Assembly (NCBI GenBank): GCA_035582835.1 | Contig: JAYKAV010003098.1 | Location: forward strand, 62,001 to 126,000 | Length of the DNA stretch: 64,000 nucleotides | Direction: 5' to 3' | From: Phoebastria nigripes | Lineage: Eukaryota > Chordata > Aves > Procellariiformes > Diomedeidae | In this document: positions 37,294 to 48,200 of the stretch, one piece after another | Numbering within the stretch: position 1 is the first letter of the stretch | Layout: each line of letters begins with the position of its first letter | Position numbers and translations under genes: made by a program | The notes under the pieces: generated by a model | Seen by the model: the letters and a program-made list of their open reading frames with translations, nothing else | Database searches by the model: none | What the model was told of the DNA's origin: nothing

Positions 37294-37993
37294 NNNNNNN
37301 NNNNNNNNNNNNNNNNNNNNNNNNNNNNNNNNNNNNNNNNNNNNNNNNNNNNNNNNNNNNNNNNNNNNNNNNNNNNNNNNNNNNNNNNNNNNNNNNNNNN
37401 NNNNNNNNNNNNNNNNNNNNNNNNNNNNNNNNNNNNNNNNNNNNNNNNNNNNNNNNNNNNNNNNNNNNNNNNNNNNNNNNNNNNNNNNNNNNNNNNNNNN
37501 NNNNNNNNNNNNNNNNNNNNNNNNNNNNNNNNNNNNNNNNNNNNNNNNNNNNNNNNNNNNNNNNNNNNNNNNNNNNNNNNNNNNNNNNNNNNNNNNNNNN
37601 NNNNNNNNNNNNNNNNNNNNNNNNNNNNNNNNNNNNNNNNNNNNNNNNNNNNNNNNNNNNNNNNNNNNNNNNNNNNNNNNNNNNNNNNNNNNNNNNNNNN
37701 NNNNNNNNNNNNNNNNNNNNNNNNNNNNNNNNNNNNNNNNNNNNNNNNNNNNNNNNNNNNNNNNNNNNNNNNNNNNNNNNNNNNNNNNNNNNNNNNNNNN
37801 NNNNNNNNNNNNNNNNNNNNNNNNNNNNNNNNNNNNNNNNNNNNNNNNNNNNNNNNNNNNNNNNNNNNNNNNNNNNNNNNNNNNNNNNNNNNNNNNNNNN
37901 NNNNNNNNNNNNNNNNNNNNNNNNNNNNNNNNNNNNNNNNNNNNNNNNNNNNNNNNNNNNNNNNNNNNNNNNNNNNNNNNNNNNNNNNNNNNN
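37294..37993. other. Assembly gap, 700 N
   Basis: Exactly 700 unresolved bases inside the CR1 element, with one more N at 37995. The gap presumably comes from the repeat being hard to assemble. Its true length is unknown, although 700 is compatible with the CR1 sequence expected between the two flanks. Reading frames drawn through it are meaningless. Confidence 0.98.
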
Positions 37994-37995
37994 CN

Positions 37996-38257
37996 CGCCC
38001 AACTTGGTGTCATCTGCAAACTTACTGAGGGAGCACTCAATCCCCTCATCCAGATCGTTGATAAAGATAGTGAACAAGACCGGCCCCAAAACGGAGCCCT
38101 GGGGAACACCGCTCGTGACCGGCCGCCAACTGGATTTAACTCTATTCACCACAACTCTCTGGGCCCGGCCGTCCAGCCAGTTTTTTACCCAGCAAAGACT
38201 ACACCTGTCTAAGCCGTGAGCCGCCATCTTCTCTAGGAGAATGCTGTGGGAGACAGT
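37996..38257 (-). pseudogene. CR1 reverse transcriptase fragment (partial ORF2)
   Basis: About 87 codons of the CR1 ORF2 polymerase, open throughout in one minus-strand frame. In order it shows [15 protein letters not shown], then [15 protein letters not shown], then the RT block [13 protein letters not shown], then [11 protein letters not shown], and the catalytic block FADDTKLG. The two aspartates of FADD bind the metal ions in this polymerase family. The N-terminal endonuclease and first RT blocks are missing through 5' truncation, and the C-terminal part is in the gap. It cannot make a working enzyme and is annotated as a retrotransposon remnant, not a host gene. Confidence 0.92.
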
Positions 38258-38258
38258 T

Positions 38259-39506
38259 TTGATGCCTTCTGGTTCACCATGACTGGATACTCCAACCCCC
38301 AGAGCTTCAGTGGCAAAAACTCAGTGTGTGCTTCTCCTTTCTGCTGGAGAAAGTTAGGGAACCATGTGGAAGATGAGGAGTGAGAATGTACATCATCTCC
38401 ATGTGGCTGGGGAAAGTCCACTGATGTGAACCCATCACTACCCTCAAGAGTCCCAGGGATTTAGAGCCTTTTCTGTAACAACAAACATTGCTCTTGGGAA
38501 GCAGCAGCATGTCTCTACTCTACGGACTGCTGGCCCCCAGGACCTGCAAAGCTCCCAAACTGTTGCAACTGTTCACTACAGATCTACATGCGGGGCTCTA
38601 CAGCTCGGGGTTTGGTTTGCTGTAGGTCTCAAGGAGAGCAGAGTTCTCATCCGAAGCGTTTTCCGCTCCTCTGGTGGTGCCTCATTTACAGAACTGATCT
38701 CTTCCAGCAGTCCACCTCTAGTATATCAGGATCAATGCCCTGCACATCACAGATAGTCAGCCCACAGCTGGTCTCTGAGCAGTTGTCCCTACCATCACTG
38801 GGATTTCCATCTCATCTGGTAGCCTGGAGAGTTAGGGGTGGCTGTACCATGCAGGTGCCGTCCAAGTTGTGGGAGGTAGTGCAGCTCTTGGCCCCTGCGT
38901 AACACACTTCCAACTGCTTGTTCATGAGAACAAAGGTGTGCAGAGCAGACAAGGTGAGAGGCCCTGTAGAGACAAGGTGAGAGGCCATATATATGTGTCT
39001 CATCTGGTAAGTTGAGGCACTTGAGAAATGTCTATGCTGTTGGGACCTCCAGTTTGAACATGTCATACTTGCCCAGTGACTCGGGATGACAAAGTGCAGT
39101 CAGCAACAAAACCAGGGCAGGGCCACCCTGCCCTGTGGATGACATGCCTCCGAGCAGCCCTGGACTCATGGAGTAGGAGCAATTAGTAACGACTTGTTTG
39201 CTTCTGAACAGCAGTATGGTCTTAATCCAGCTTTCCCTTAGAGGTTTCCCTCCTGTTTGCCCATGCCACACGCAGTCTAGTCCTGCTCTTAAAACACTCA
39301 GAAGTTAAATCACAGTGTTGGAGTCTGTGTTGTGTAGTTCTTCAAGACAAAGTGCCAGACCCACGGAGAGGTCTGAAATAATGTCTCCACAGCAGTAAAA
39401 AACTATTACTTCTAACCTTACAGTCTGTGAGTTATGGGATGTTAAGCACAGGGCATGCTTTAGGTAGGGAGGGGCTGTTACGCAGCCTTCTCCAGACCTT
39501 TCACAG
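38259..39506. other. Single-copy DNA, no gene seen
   Basis: No gene recognised. A 17-base sequence, AGACAAGGTGAGAGGCC, occurs twice, at 38947-38963 and 38970-38986, a small local duplication with a few bases between copies. A minus-strand frame at 38233-38421 only borders the CR1 end. Confidence 0.6.
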
Positions 39507-39585
39507 TGTCTCAGCAAATCTGAACCTGATGAGGACCACATCAGAGGCTCGCAGTAGCTTTGGTTTTTGGCTCTGCTGTTGTCAG
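39507..39585 (+). other. Candidate exon A (hypothesis)
   Basis: A 79-base segment after a pyrimidine-rich acceptor ('ccagacctttcacag') and before a consensus donor, GTCAG|GTGAGTAC. One frame is open (VSANLNLMRTTSEARSS at its start) and the other two have stops. In that frame the segment ends on a codon boundary. Family not recognised. It could equally be a noncoding exon or chance. Confidence 0.2.
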
Positions 39586-40728
39586 GTGAGTACAACGCGT
39601 ACTCAGGTACTCAGTGCATATCTCGGATATCCTCTCTTTTTTGAGTATTGACTTTTTAAACTGCGCTGTTTAAATACCTACTTTTTCTCCAAAAGGTTAG
39701 CAAATCCTGCTCGCCTCCTCCGTACTGGGCGTCACTGGCGTTTGTCAGGGGATCTGACAGACTCAAGTGCGTTGCTCTTCAAGGCAGAGATTCGGCTCTC
39801 CACCAAGAGCTATTATTTACGGCTCAATTAATCTTTTGTCTGCGTTTTGCCTTCAGCGGCTGAGTGAAGCTCCTCACAGAGCGTGCTGTGCCGTGTGATG
39901 GATTGTTGCAAGGACTGTGCTGGCCTTTGTCTAACACGCCAGCTTGTCTCGCTCTCTCTTGGATTATCTTCTGGCCCAGTGGTTCTTATCCAGCCGTAGT
40001 TGTCCCCGGGATTTCTCAAACCCAGTAGTGCATTTGGTGTTTATATAGGCTCGGAGGGGACCTTTCTGTTGCAAGTGCGTAGGGGTTGACAGGGCCCTTT
40101 GTGTCCTCCTTATGCTTTGCATGCGAATTTTGTATTGGTTCCAGACAAAGCGAAACTCAGTTGTGTGTGGTGTCTAGAGCCCAATACATTTTTTCTTTTC
40201 TTTCTCTTAGAATTACAAACTTGAAAAATGGTGTTATGCTCTTTTTAGAAGAAGCTGAGCCGATTTATCTGACTTCAGTGGCGTTACAGGGGCAGTGAAT
40301 GGAGCCCCTTGTGTTTGCAGGGCAGCGGAGGGTTAGGCGCAGGGCTGCAGGCTTAAGCCAAAGGCCAGCTGTGAGCAGCCCTGGTTTTTCTCACCCAAAC
40401 TCTCCAGCTACAACAGCTGAGGATGATTTTTTAATGGAAAACCACAGGTTTTTGTGGAGTTCAGAGGTACATTTGGGGGATGGCTCTTACTCCCTTAAGG
40501 AACAACTGAAGCACATTTGGAAGCAAATACACCTCATTAAAGTGCCCACAATACTGCAGGACATGAGGGAAGAGGCTTCAGAAAATTTAAACTTAGTTTG
40601 TTAAACTTTTGTTTGGTGTGGCTCTTTAAGAATTACAAAAAAATCAAGGCTATGTGGGTGGTGTCGAAAATGTATTTCAGAAACATCTAAACATCTACTG
40701 TAAATGTAGATCCCTCATTTGCTTCCAG
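39586..40728. other. Interval between candidate exons A and B
   Basis: Ordinary sequence with an open frame at 40299-40604 (101 codons) of no known family. A 'cagtggttct' motif at about 39978 resembles a hAT transposon end, but no matching second end was found. Confidence 0.5.
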
Positions 40729-40835
40729 GCTGGGGTGGAAGCTGGGTTACCCGGAGCCATGGGTGGCAGCTGGGCAGGTCTCAGTGCCACTTGTCATCCG
40801 GTGTCAGCAGCGCAGCTCGGTGCCTTGCTTCTCAG
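40729..40835 (+). other. Candidate exon B (hypothesis)
   Basis: A 107-base segment between a good acceptor ('tccctcatttgcttccag') and a consensus donor, CTCAG|GTGAGTGG. It is open from its first base (AGVEAGLPGAMGGSWAG) with 35 full codons. Candidate exon A ends on a codon boundary, so joining A to B would keep this frame open. No family is recognised and the Gly/Ala-rich reading is not very distinctive. Confidence 0.2.
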
Positions 40836-43800
40836 GTGAGTGGGGCTGGGGTTTGTGCTCACCTCTTGCATAAGCAGCAAGTCAATTAAATATTCAGTCT
40901 TTGCGACTGCGCCAAGCTCCTGAGTTGTTCGTGATCTTCTGTTTCTTTTATGACCAATTTTGTGTATTATGCAACAGATGATAGCAGAAGTGTTTTGATC
41001 TGATACGGCAGAGATGAGTGCCCTTCCTCATGCAGCATCCACTTGTGTCTGAGCCAATTAGCTCTTCCTTTAAAAGCTGTCAGCCTTCTCTACAGAAATA
41101 AATTCCCGAGAGAGGAGGAGGGAGGCAGGGGACTGAAAAATATTTAGGTGTGAATACGTATGTAGAAATGCTTAGGAGTGCCTTCGAGGCAGGGAAATGT
41201 GCAAATTTTTAATACCATTCCCTCTGCTCCCTTGCTTGTGGCTTGTTTCCTCCTATTTACATGAAGCACAGAGTCTAAGCTGCAGCTGAAAGCTGCAGAG
41301 TGGGACAGAGAAGCCAAAAATCTAGGAGAAAGTTAGCCCAGCTTGCGATACCCTTGGGAAACCAATACGATGGGAAAGCTGATCCTTTCCTTCCTTCCAT
41401 TTTCTAGTTGCAAACGTTGGCCTCATCCTTCACCTCCTTTGTTCTCATTTTGCCTGACAGACCAAAGAGCAGGTCCTGGTTCCCCAGAAGGCTCTGGCGC
41501 TCCTGCCGAGCCAGCTTCTCGTGGGCTTTGCCTCCAGGCAGGCACTGAGCAGGAGTGCTCTGGAAATTGGATTCCAATCTGGTACCCGGGAGAGCACATG
41601 CAGTGGCTGGGAACCTGTCCTGGGCTGAGGGTCAAACAGGATTTCAAAATCCCCTGAGGGCGCGTGCGTTACCTACCCCAGCAACATCCAGGACTAATGC
41701 AAAATACAGAATATAAATAACATAGGCATGGTGTGTGTGAAAGGAAACAGTGGACTCCCTGGCTTGGGGGTGGAGGTTCCCCAACCTCTCTGTGGTTGTG
41801 TTTGATACCACCAGGAATCACCTGGGCATATGATTAAACAATGCCTCTTGTCTCCAGACTGTTTGTGGTCAAAAAAGAGGGCAAGAGGTGACACAGAGAC
41901 TCCTGGAGGAACACACAGAGTAAGGCCATACTTGCGCTTGCAAGAGACCACGGCTTTGTTCTCAGGTGTATTCTTGCTCCAAGGAGGTGTGTTGGTAAAG
42001 GGCTGCTCTGCATGGCTAAGGCTGAAGTTTGTTTCTCATTTTGAATCTGATGTGAATGGCTTCCCCCATCCAAAGACAGGCCAGTTCCCCTGAGAGATCC
42101 CGTAAGCACAAGGAGATTTTTACTTTTTCCTGGTGCAAACCCTGTGGCTGGATATAAGGTGGGAAAGAATGAGGACTTTTCTTGCCTTGCCACCATGGCC
42201 TTAAAAACCAATGCATTTGACTCTTACAGGTCTGGTAAGAGACACTGTCTCTGACTAATCAGGCTGGTCCAGCAGTGAGGTTCACCCACACCATGAGCAC
42301 TCTGCAGGACAGCCATCAGCCTGGTGGGATGGGACACATCATGAGGAACAGAGGCAACCCCACTCCGCTTGGCTTGCCATGCGCGCTAGCACTAGGGAAT
42401 ATAGGGAAGGGTGCAGCTTGAAACAAACACAAGCTCCCCCAGCTACTGCCTCCTCATGTCCCCTTCCCATCTCTTAAACACCAGCACCAGCCCTGGCCCT
42501 GGTGAGACGTACGTGGTGGACCGAACCAGGCTCTGCCCAGAGGAGCTGTTCCCTGCCAGGGACTACTCTCCCGGTGTAAAACAGACATTCAAGAGGCCTG
42601 TGCAATACTTTGTGTGTGCTGTCATGGCTCTTTGGTTTCATACTTAAATTAAGGTAGCTGATGAATACTTTAACCTGTTTGATTTTTCTGCTTCCCTGTT
42701 ACAGCACTGTTTTTTCCTTTTCTCAATGCACTGGTAATTCTCTGTATCACCTGGTCCCCTGAGCAACTGCTCATTTCATTTTGGGAAGAAAATTCATTTA
42801 ACATTTTTTAAATTCTCATTCTGTGCCCAATAATGGGCAATGTGAATAATGTATGCGCTACCAAAGCCATATGTAATTAGTCCATTGTGCTACTAAACAA
42901 AATCTTAGCACCCAGGGTTTGGATAATGTCAGGTAGGAAGGCTTTTGCTACTGATTTTTTTCTGTGCTTCATTTTTTGGTCATATATGCTCTTTATCTCT
43001 GGTATTGTTTGACCAGTCGATAGCTTTCATTTCTAATGAAGAAAATCGCTCTGTGAATCCATGATAACCAAAGGCCTCAGATAAGTGAATTTCACTGGGT
43101 CATTAAATCATAATAGCACTAACAAAATAAAATAAAGAAATCCAAATATCCTTGCTGTCATTCAGATGAGGTAGTGGCTGTGTGGCTGAACATCTGAGCC
43201 TCCAAGAGTGCCTCTGTCTTGCTAAGAAGTCCTTGAGTTCTGCCTGATTATTTTAAATATTCTGATTTTTTTCCCCTTAAGTTCATAAAAGTGTGCCAGT
43301 CATCTTAAAGATATTTACCAGTCAATTTTTGTGTTTGTTCTCTTTCACTGGTCTGGATTCTGACATCAAGATACCTTTGCGCGTGTGGTTGTAGCCCTCC
43401 TTCTGCAGCGAGCCCCTGCCATCATCCTGGCAAGCGAAAAAGCTCCAAGAAGCCCTTCCTGATAAATCCAAAGCCATTTAAACTTCTGAAATGGCCTTTT
43501 CAGTTCCAAGACAGAGCAATAACTGTTTTAGCTACATGCTCCATTAGCCTAGTTATGGTTATGAACCACACTAAGGCTAACAGCTTCAGCTAATAAAATG
43601 CACAGTTTGAGCCTCAGGAACATTTCTAGTAGTGAAGAAAATATGAATATTTATCAGAGACCAGATTTAGCTCTTTTAAAAAGAAAAAAAAAAGGGCTAA
43701 CCATGTACCTGAGGTAAAATACTGACCTAAAGGGCCAGTTGTATACCCTGACTTTTTTGCCTCATGTTTCTTTTTAATTCCCAAACCACAACGGATAAGG

Positions 43801-46141
43801 AGGATGCTAAATGCAGGGCTGCGTGCACGGTTTTCAAGGTGCCCTGTGGTATCACCAGTCGGGCTCCAGCCGCCCCTCTGCTCTGCCTGCACTGGGGGCT
43901 CAATCTTGCCGAGGGCACCCTGGCGAACAGCACAGCGCTGCCAGCCACTTCTGAGGCCAGAAAAGAGGTGTTTAACTGTTAAAAATATTTGTCCTGCTGC
44001 ACAAGCAGCCTGCATCTCACATGCCCTTTGGGACAGCATGTGTTAAATTAGTTGTGAAAGGCTGAGCAGACATGGGGGAAGGGTTTTAGAAAGTTGTGGG
44101 CCAGCTGGGCACATTTTCCCTTTCTCCCCTTTGACATCAGGTAGCATTTCGTTTCCATCCCCAGATCAGGTATGCTGGCCGGTTAATAAACTCAGGAGCA
44201 GGGCAGCAGCTTGCCTGATGAAAATGAGTAATTACATTTCACTTTCGCTGACTGGAATTTTGATTGCCACAGACATGATTAATAAGATTTTTCCTACCAT
44301 TGCTTAAAGAAAGCTGTAACCCCTAAGAAATTATTTAGTATATGGGAAATGTAAACAGGCTTTCAACCATCAGCAAAGACAAGGGATAGCGAGTGACTGA
44401 GGGAGAGGCATCATGAGAGGAGATCTGACATTTTGTAAATGTCTCAGTGAATAAGCTGGTGGGAAAGGAAACAAACGGCCCAGTGACAAACTGGACACAC
44501 AACACTATTAGGTGGAGCTGCAAGGCATGGAGATCATTCAGAGGAATGTGGGGGGACTGAGAAACAAAATCAGACCTGAGATATCTTGGAAGAAGTAATA
44601 CCACCCCTCCTCTCATCAGCAGAAAGCACAAGTTTGGGGAGGAGTTAACATGAGCCAAATGTTCATGTTAATTTATCAAATAACTCTATTACAACAATCA
44701 AATACAGTTGAATAAACCGTAGCTGAATGTTGATATGCTAAGCATGAAGGAATTGCGCTGGGTTCTCAGAAAGCACTTTTAAAAAATAAGCATTTTGATT
44801 TCTTCTTGTTCGAAATTTCTAACACTCAGTTTTGAACTGGCACTGGAAAGAAACAGGATTCAGGGGTAAAAATGATGGGGAGCATGATTTCCATCGATGT
44901 GTACAGCTGTGCAGCTTTCCTGTGCATGACACGCTGCATGTGGTGAAGTCTGTGTTAACCCAGACAACTCCACTGGCACTGGAGCTATTCAAGCCTGGCT
45001 TTTGTGGGGCTTGGGACTTGTGACCACTTGACTTCGGTGACCAGGAAAGGGCTAGCTTTGGCAGGAGCTTCTCCTGCTCTGGGGGCACCCATGGGTGTGC
45101 TATGTCAATCCAGGGTTTGAACCCTGCCTACAGCTGAATCCCTGAATCACTGGGAGATCTCCTGTGAGGAGCAGGCAGTTTCGGGGCTGGCAAGGAGCTC
45201 TGCCCAGCTGGCTGCTAGCTCAGACCTCCCACCTGCGTCAGGGCATTTGCCACCCTCCTGTCATGCTCCCTCCATTAAGTTTGCCTTGGTACATCTGCAG
45301 TTATGCTTACAATACTCCTTTTCTTCTTATCTCAAACAGTGTCTTCTCCTTATCTCTTGGCAAGGCAGATGAGGAGTTGTGGGTCAGCGTAATCAGTCCC
45401 CTTCTCACTTGTGCCTGGCAGGGGAAATTTCTCTTTACCAACACAAGGAAAAGCCAGCAGTTTGCTTTCTCTCTAGTGAGAGTCTCTTCTCAGAAACTGG
45501 TCCTTCTGGTACATGATGGAAGTCTGCAGGTAAAGGGTATAGACCTGTCAGTCCTACAGCCCAGAATATGTCCTGGCGATGTGCGCCTTTGCCCCACTCC
45601 TGAGCAGAAGGACCGTCACAATTATTGCCGACTAAGGAGATTCTCAAGGTTACAGAGTTAAAAGCTGCTTCTCCAAAGCACTGGTGGACTTTGAGGGTTG
45701 AATTTCCTGATACTTTTGCCCTCTTCTGGGTGCTAGCAGGCAGGATTACCTCTGCCATTAGGCTGGGACATGTTTTGACCCTCCACCATGGCAGACCAGG
45801 AGAGAAACCATCCATGGTCATGGTCAGTTCCTCAGTGCTGCCTGCAGATCCCAGAAGTTCAGACTGGGAGCTCTTGCTTTACCTTCCACCTGCTTCCTGA
45901 CCAAAGGCAATACTGATTTTCATTTCTCACCTTTTGTGGTATCGAATTAAAGAAATGCTCTCGGAGTTGCTCTGCTTACTCTCAATCAGACTTTTTTTAG
46001 TCCATAATTTTCAGAAGAAATTCTCAAATTTTTTGCCTCCTCCTTCTGCTTCCCAATCTCTCCCCATTGAAGCAGCAACCGACAGAAGCTGCTGGAGCCA
46101 TCTTTATGGTCAACATGAACTGCAAAATGCAGTAGTCTCAC
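40836..46141. other. Single-copy DNA, no gene seen
   Basis: Mixed sequence without a recognised gene. An A-rich run lies at 43678-43694. AT-rich sequence with homeodomain-type cores lies at about 44215-44340. At 45061-45077 GCAGGAG and CTCCTGC form a 7-bp hairpin with a CTT loop. At 45111-45126 CAGGGTT and AACCCTG face each other across TG and include a tRNA B-box-like GGTTTGAACC, but no tRNA body surrounds it. Overlapping frames of up to 165 codons at 45164-45821 have no known domain. Confidence 0.55.
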
Positions 46142-46428
46142 CTGGGTGCAAAGAAGGAGTTGTATTTCAGGAGCTTTTGTTCCTGTATCTCCTTCTCTTG
46201 CACTATATATTTGGATGATTCTTTGTCAGCAGAAACGGCTTTTGATAGGATTATGGCTTGTCCTTTGTTATTTTTGGGATTCTGCATTCCTCCGCTCACA
46301 CCATTTGCTCCTTTGCTTTCTGACCACCGTTCAAAGCCTGATGAAGCCAACGGGTATCTTTCCACCAGCTTCAGTGAGATCTCAGACCACGTCCACCCTT
46401 TCCCACCCACTGCACTCCGCTCTTGCAT
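46142..46428 (-). other. Open frame ending in a consensus splice donor (hypothesis)
   Basis: On the minus strand a frame of 96 codons beginning at 46428 runs to CCCAG|GTGAGA, with the GT at + 46140-46141. Its last part reads YIVQEKEIQEQKLLKYNSFF, a plausible charged helix. The complementary strand is pyrimidine-rich, and purine-rich strands easily translate into Lys/Glu-rich, coiled-coil-like sequence, so protein-likeness counts for little here. No clear acceptor was found. Confidence 0.13.
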
Positions 46429-46720
46429 CCAAGCCTGCTTTCCCCATGGCAGTCCTTCCTCCTCGATCTGCCTCTCCTCCCACCCCTCTCTGACTCCCAG
46501 GCTTCCTCACCAGCCTGCTCAGCAGCTTTGCTGTCCCCACCTCCAGCTACTTTCTTGCATCCCTCTGCCCAGGTGGTGCCTGATCTCCTTTCACCCCCTG
46601 CTGCAAACAGGTCGCTCCGCTCTCCTGCCACCCCTGCCATCCCCTCTTCCTAGCCCTCGCCCACCAGCCCTGGCACTTGCTTCTCCTCAGCTGCAGCCAG
46701 CCAGGTCCCTCCTTCAGGAC
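46380..46720 (+). repeat. Pyrimidine-rich tract
   Basis: About 340 bases strongly enriched in C and T. It accounts for the 191-codon Pro/Ser/Leu-rich plus-strand frame at 46160-46735, which I regard as compositional and not a gene. Confidence 0.7.
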
Positions 46721-48174
46721 CTCTGGGGTCATTGAAAAGACATGGCAAAGAGACTNCCTGTTCCCATTTTCAGGGCTTGACTCCAGCCCAAGGGGGCTTG
46801 GCTGTTCCGGGGGTACTGGTTTCCTCGGGGTGGGTGGAAGTGCTCCCAGAAAGGTCACCGACATCTGCGTCTTGCCGGGATGGGAAGCATCCAGGAGCAG
46901 GTATTTGCCTAGCTAGGACAGACTCCCGGCAAAGCTTTAGCTGTTGAGACCTTGCAGCTTTCCCTCAGGACGTGCAAGTGTGGTTTTTCAGGCAGCCTGG
47001 ATTTGCAGCTCTGCATGGGTGGGAGGCAGCCCAGAGCTGATGGGGTTGCTGTTGGCACCTCCAGATGGGTCACACGTCCAGCCAGAAGGGCAGGAGGGGC
47101 AAGAGCCTTACAGGAAAAATAACTAGAAATTTTAACACTGGAAAACAGTTTTTTCATAGTCTTGTTTTTGTCAAAACAGCAAGAGCAGCTTGGGTTTATT
47201 TTCCCTCCAGAAATATTCAGCCTGTAACAGCCAGAATAGGAACCTGCAGCCCGAACAGACAAGAGCTGCCATTCTTCCAAACATCTCACTGTGGCACCTC
47301 ATAATGAAAATTTTGGGCAGTGTTAACAATATCAAATGTACTTGGGCAACCTGTCAGAGAGATTGGATGTCAGCTGTAGAGCAAAATACAATTCCGGCCT
47401 AATTGTGGGCCGGAAGAGCCTCATGAATATGTACAAATAGTTGACAATATGCTGTGACACCCAGCTATCTCTTCAAAAGGTAGATAACTGTGCAGTCATG
47501 GTGAAGACAGATAAAATGTATGATTACTTGGAAAAGGGAAGTCACTTGTGAATGTTCAAGCTGAGTTAGGCACGTGAAATGATACGAGAGGGTTTCCTAC
47601 TCAGTAATAAACGTTCTTCTTCCAACTTCAGTTACGGTGGCTCCATGGTGCCTCCAAGACATTTCTCTGAATTTCCTGTGCCAGATAAAACATTGCTGAT
47701 AAAATATCGGACTGTGAGTGGGAGCACTTTAAAAATATGTATGTAAGACCAGAAACAAAATACTTCTGTAAAGAAAAGTATTTTCTTTACCATTTATCAT
47801 TGGACAGGACGGACGTAGCTGGCAAGGTGTGTGTATGGGTGTGGCAGGGGCAGTGGGTGTGACTGGGGGAACCAGAAGAGTTACAAAGAGGTTTGAAAAA
47901 GATGCAATTAAAAATCAGCTGCATTTCTGCAACCTGTATGTGCTCCCCATGCTAGGGCAGAGGAGAACCCCTTATTGCTGCGCCCTTCCCAGTTGGTGGC
48001 CAGGTCTGCTTGACTAGAATAGTTCTGGAAATGCAGAATTCTTTTGAAATGTAGTCTGTATTCAGGAAGCAATCACAGTCAGCGCCGCTCCGAAGATATG
48101 TTGCATCAGTCCTGCAGTACTTAATTCTTCTGAAGACATTTGTCACTATTGGGTATTAATATATGTCCTAAAGA
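46721..48174. other. Single-copy DNA, no gene seen
   Basis: No coding, RNA or repeat feature recognised. Open frames (up to 126 codons on the minus strand at 46909-47289) show no known domain. Confidence 0.6.
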
Positions 48175-48200
48175 CCTTTTTGTGTATCCTTTTTGTGTAT
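48175..48200 (+). repeat. Perfect 13-bp tandem duplication
   Basis: CCTTTTTGTGTAT is present twice back to back (48175-48187 and 48188-48200) without mismatch. Confidence 0.95.

Larger units (their letters stand above)
37178..38258 (-). mobile_element. CR1 LINE, 5'-truncated, containing an assembly gap
   Basis: A CR1 retrotransposon on the minus strand. Its 3' end is at about 37178, where the plus strand reads 'atcatagaatcatagaatcatt', the reverse complement of the ATTCTATG terminal repeats. The stretch to 37293 is the usual CR1 3' region. After 700 N, 37996-38257 encodes part of the reverse transcriptase without a stop. CR1-like sequence ends near 38257-38260, immediately before the expected 'FD' codons of the AFDTVSH motif, so the copy is truncated at its 5' end as most CR1 copies are. 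The open frame and clean motifs suggest a fairly young insertion. It is treated as one element because both parts have the same orientation and the order expected of CR1. Confidence 0.9.

Noticed and set aside
37262..38227. Apparent frames of 270-321 codons across the gap.
   Set aside because: They run through 700 N. Only the CR1 RT part at 37996-38257 is real sequence.
39975..40000. CAGTGGTTCTTATCCAG, resembling a hAT-type transposon end.
   Set aside because: No matching inverted end or 8-bp target duplication was found nearby.
45111..45126. Near-palindrome containing a tRNA B-box-like sequence.
   Set aside because: No A-box, acceptor stem or cloverleaf can be drawn around it.
46160..46735. 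Plus-strand frame of 191 codons rich in Pro, Ser and Leu.
   Set aside because: It lies over a pyrimidine-rich tract that suppresses stop codons, and there is no domain or splice context.
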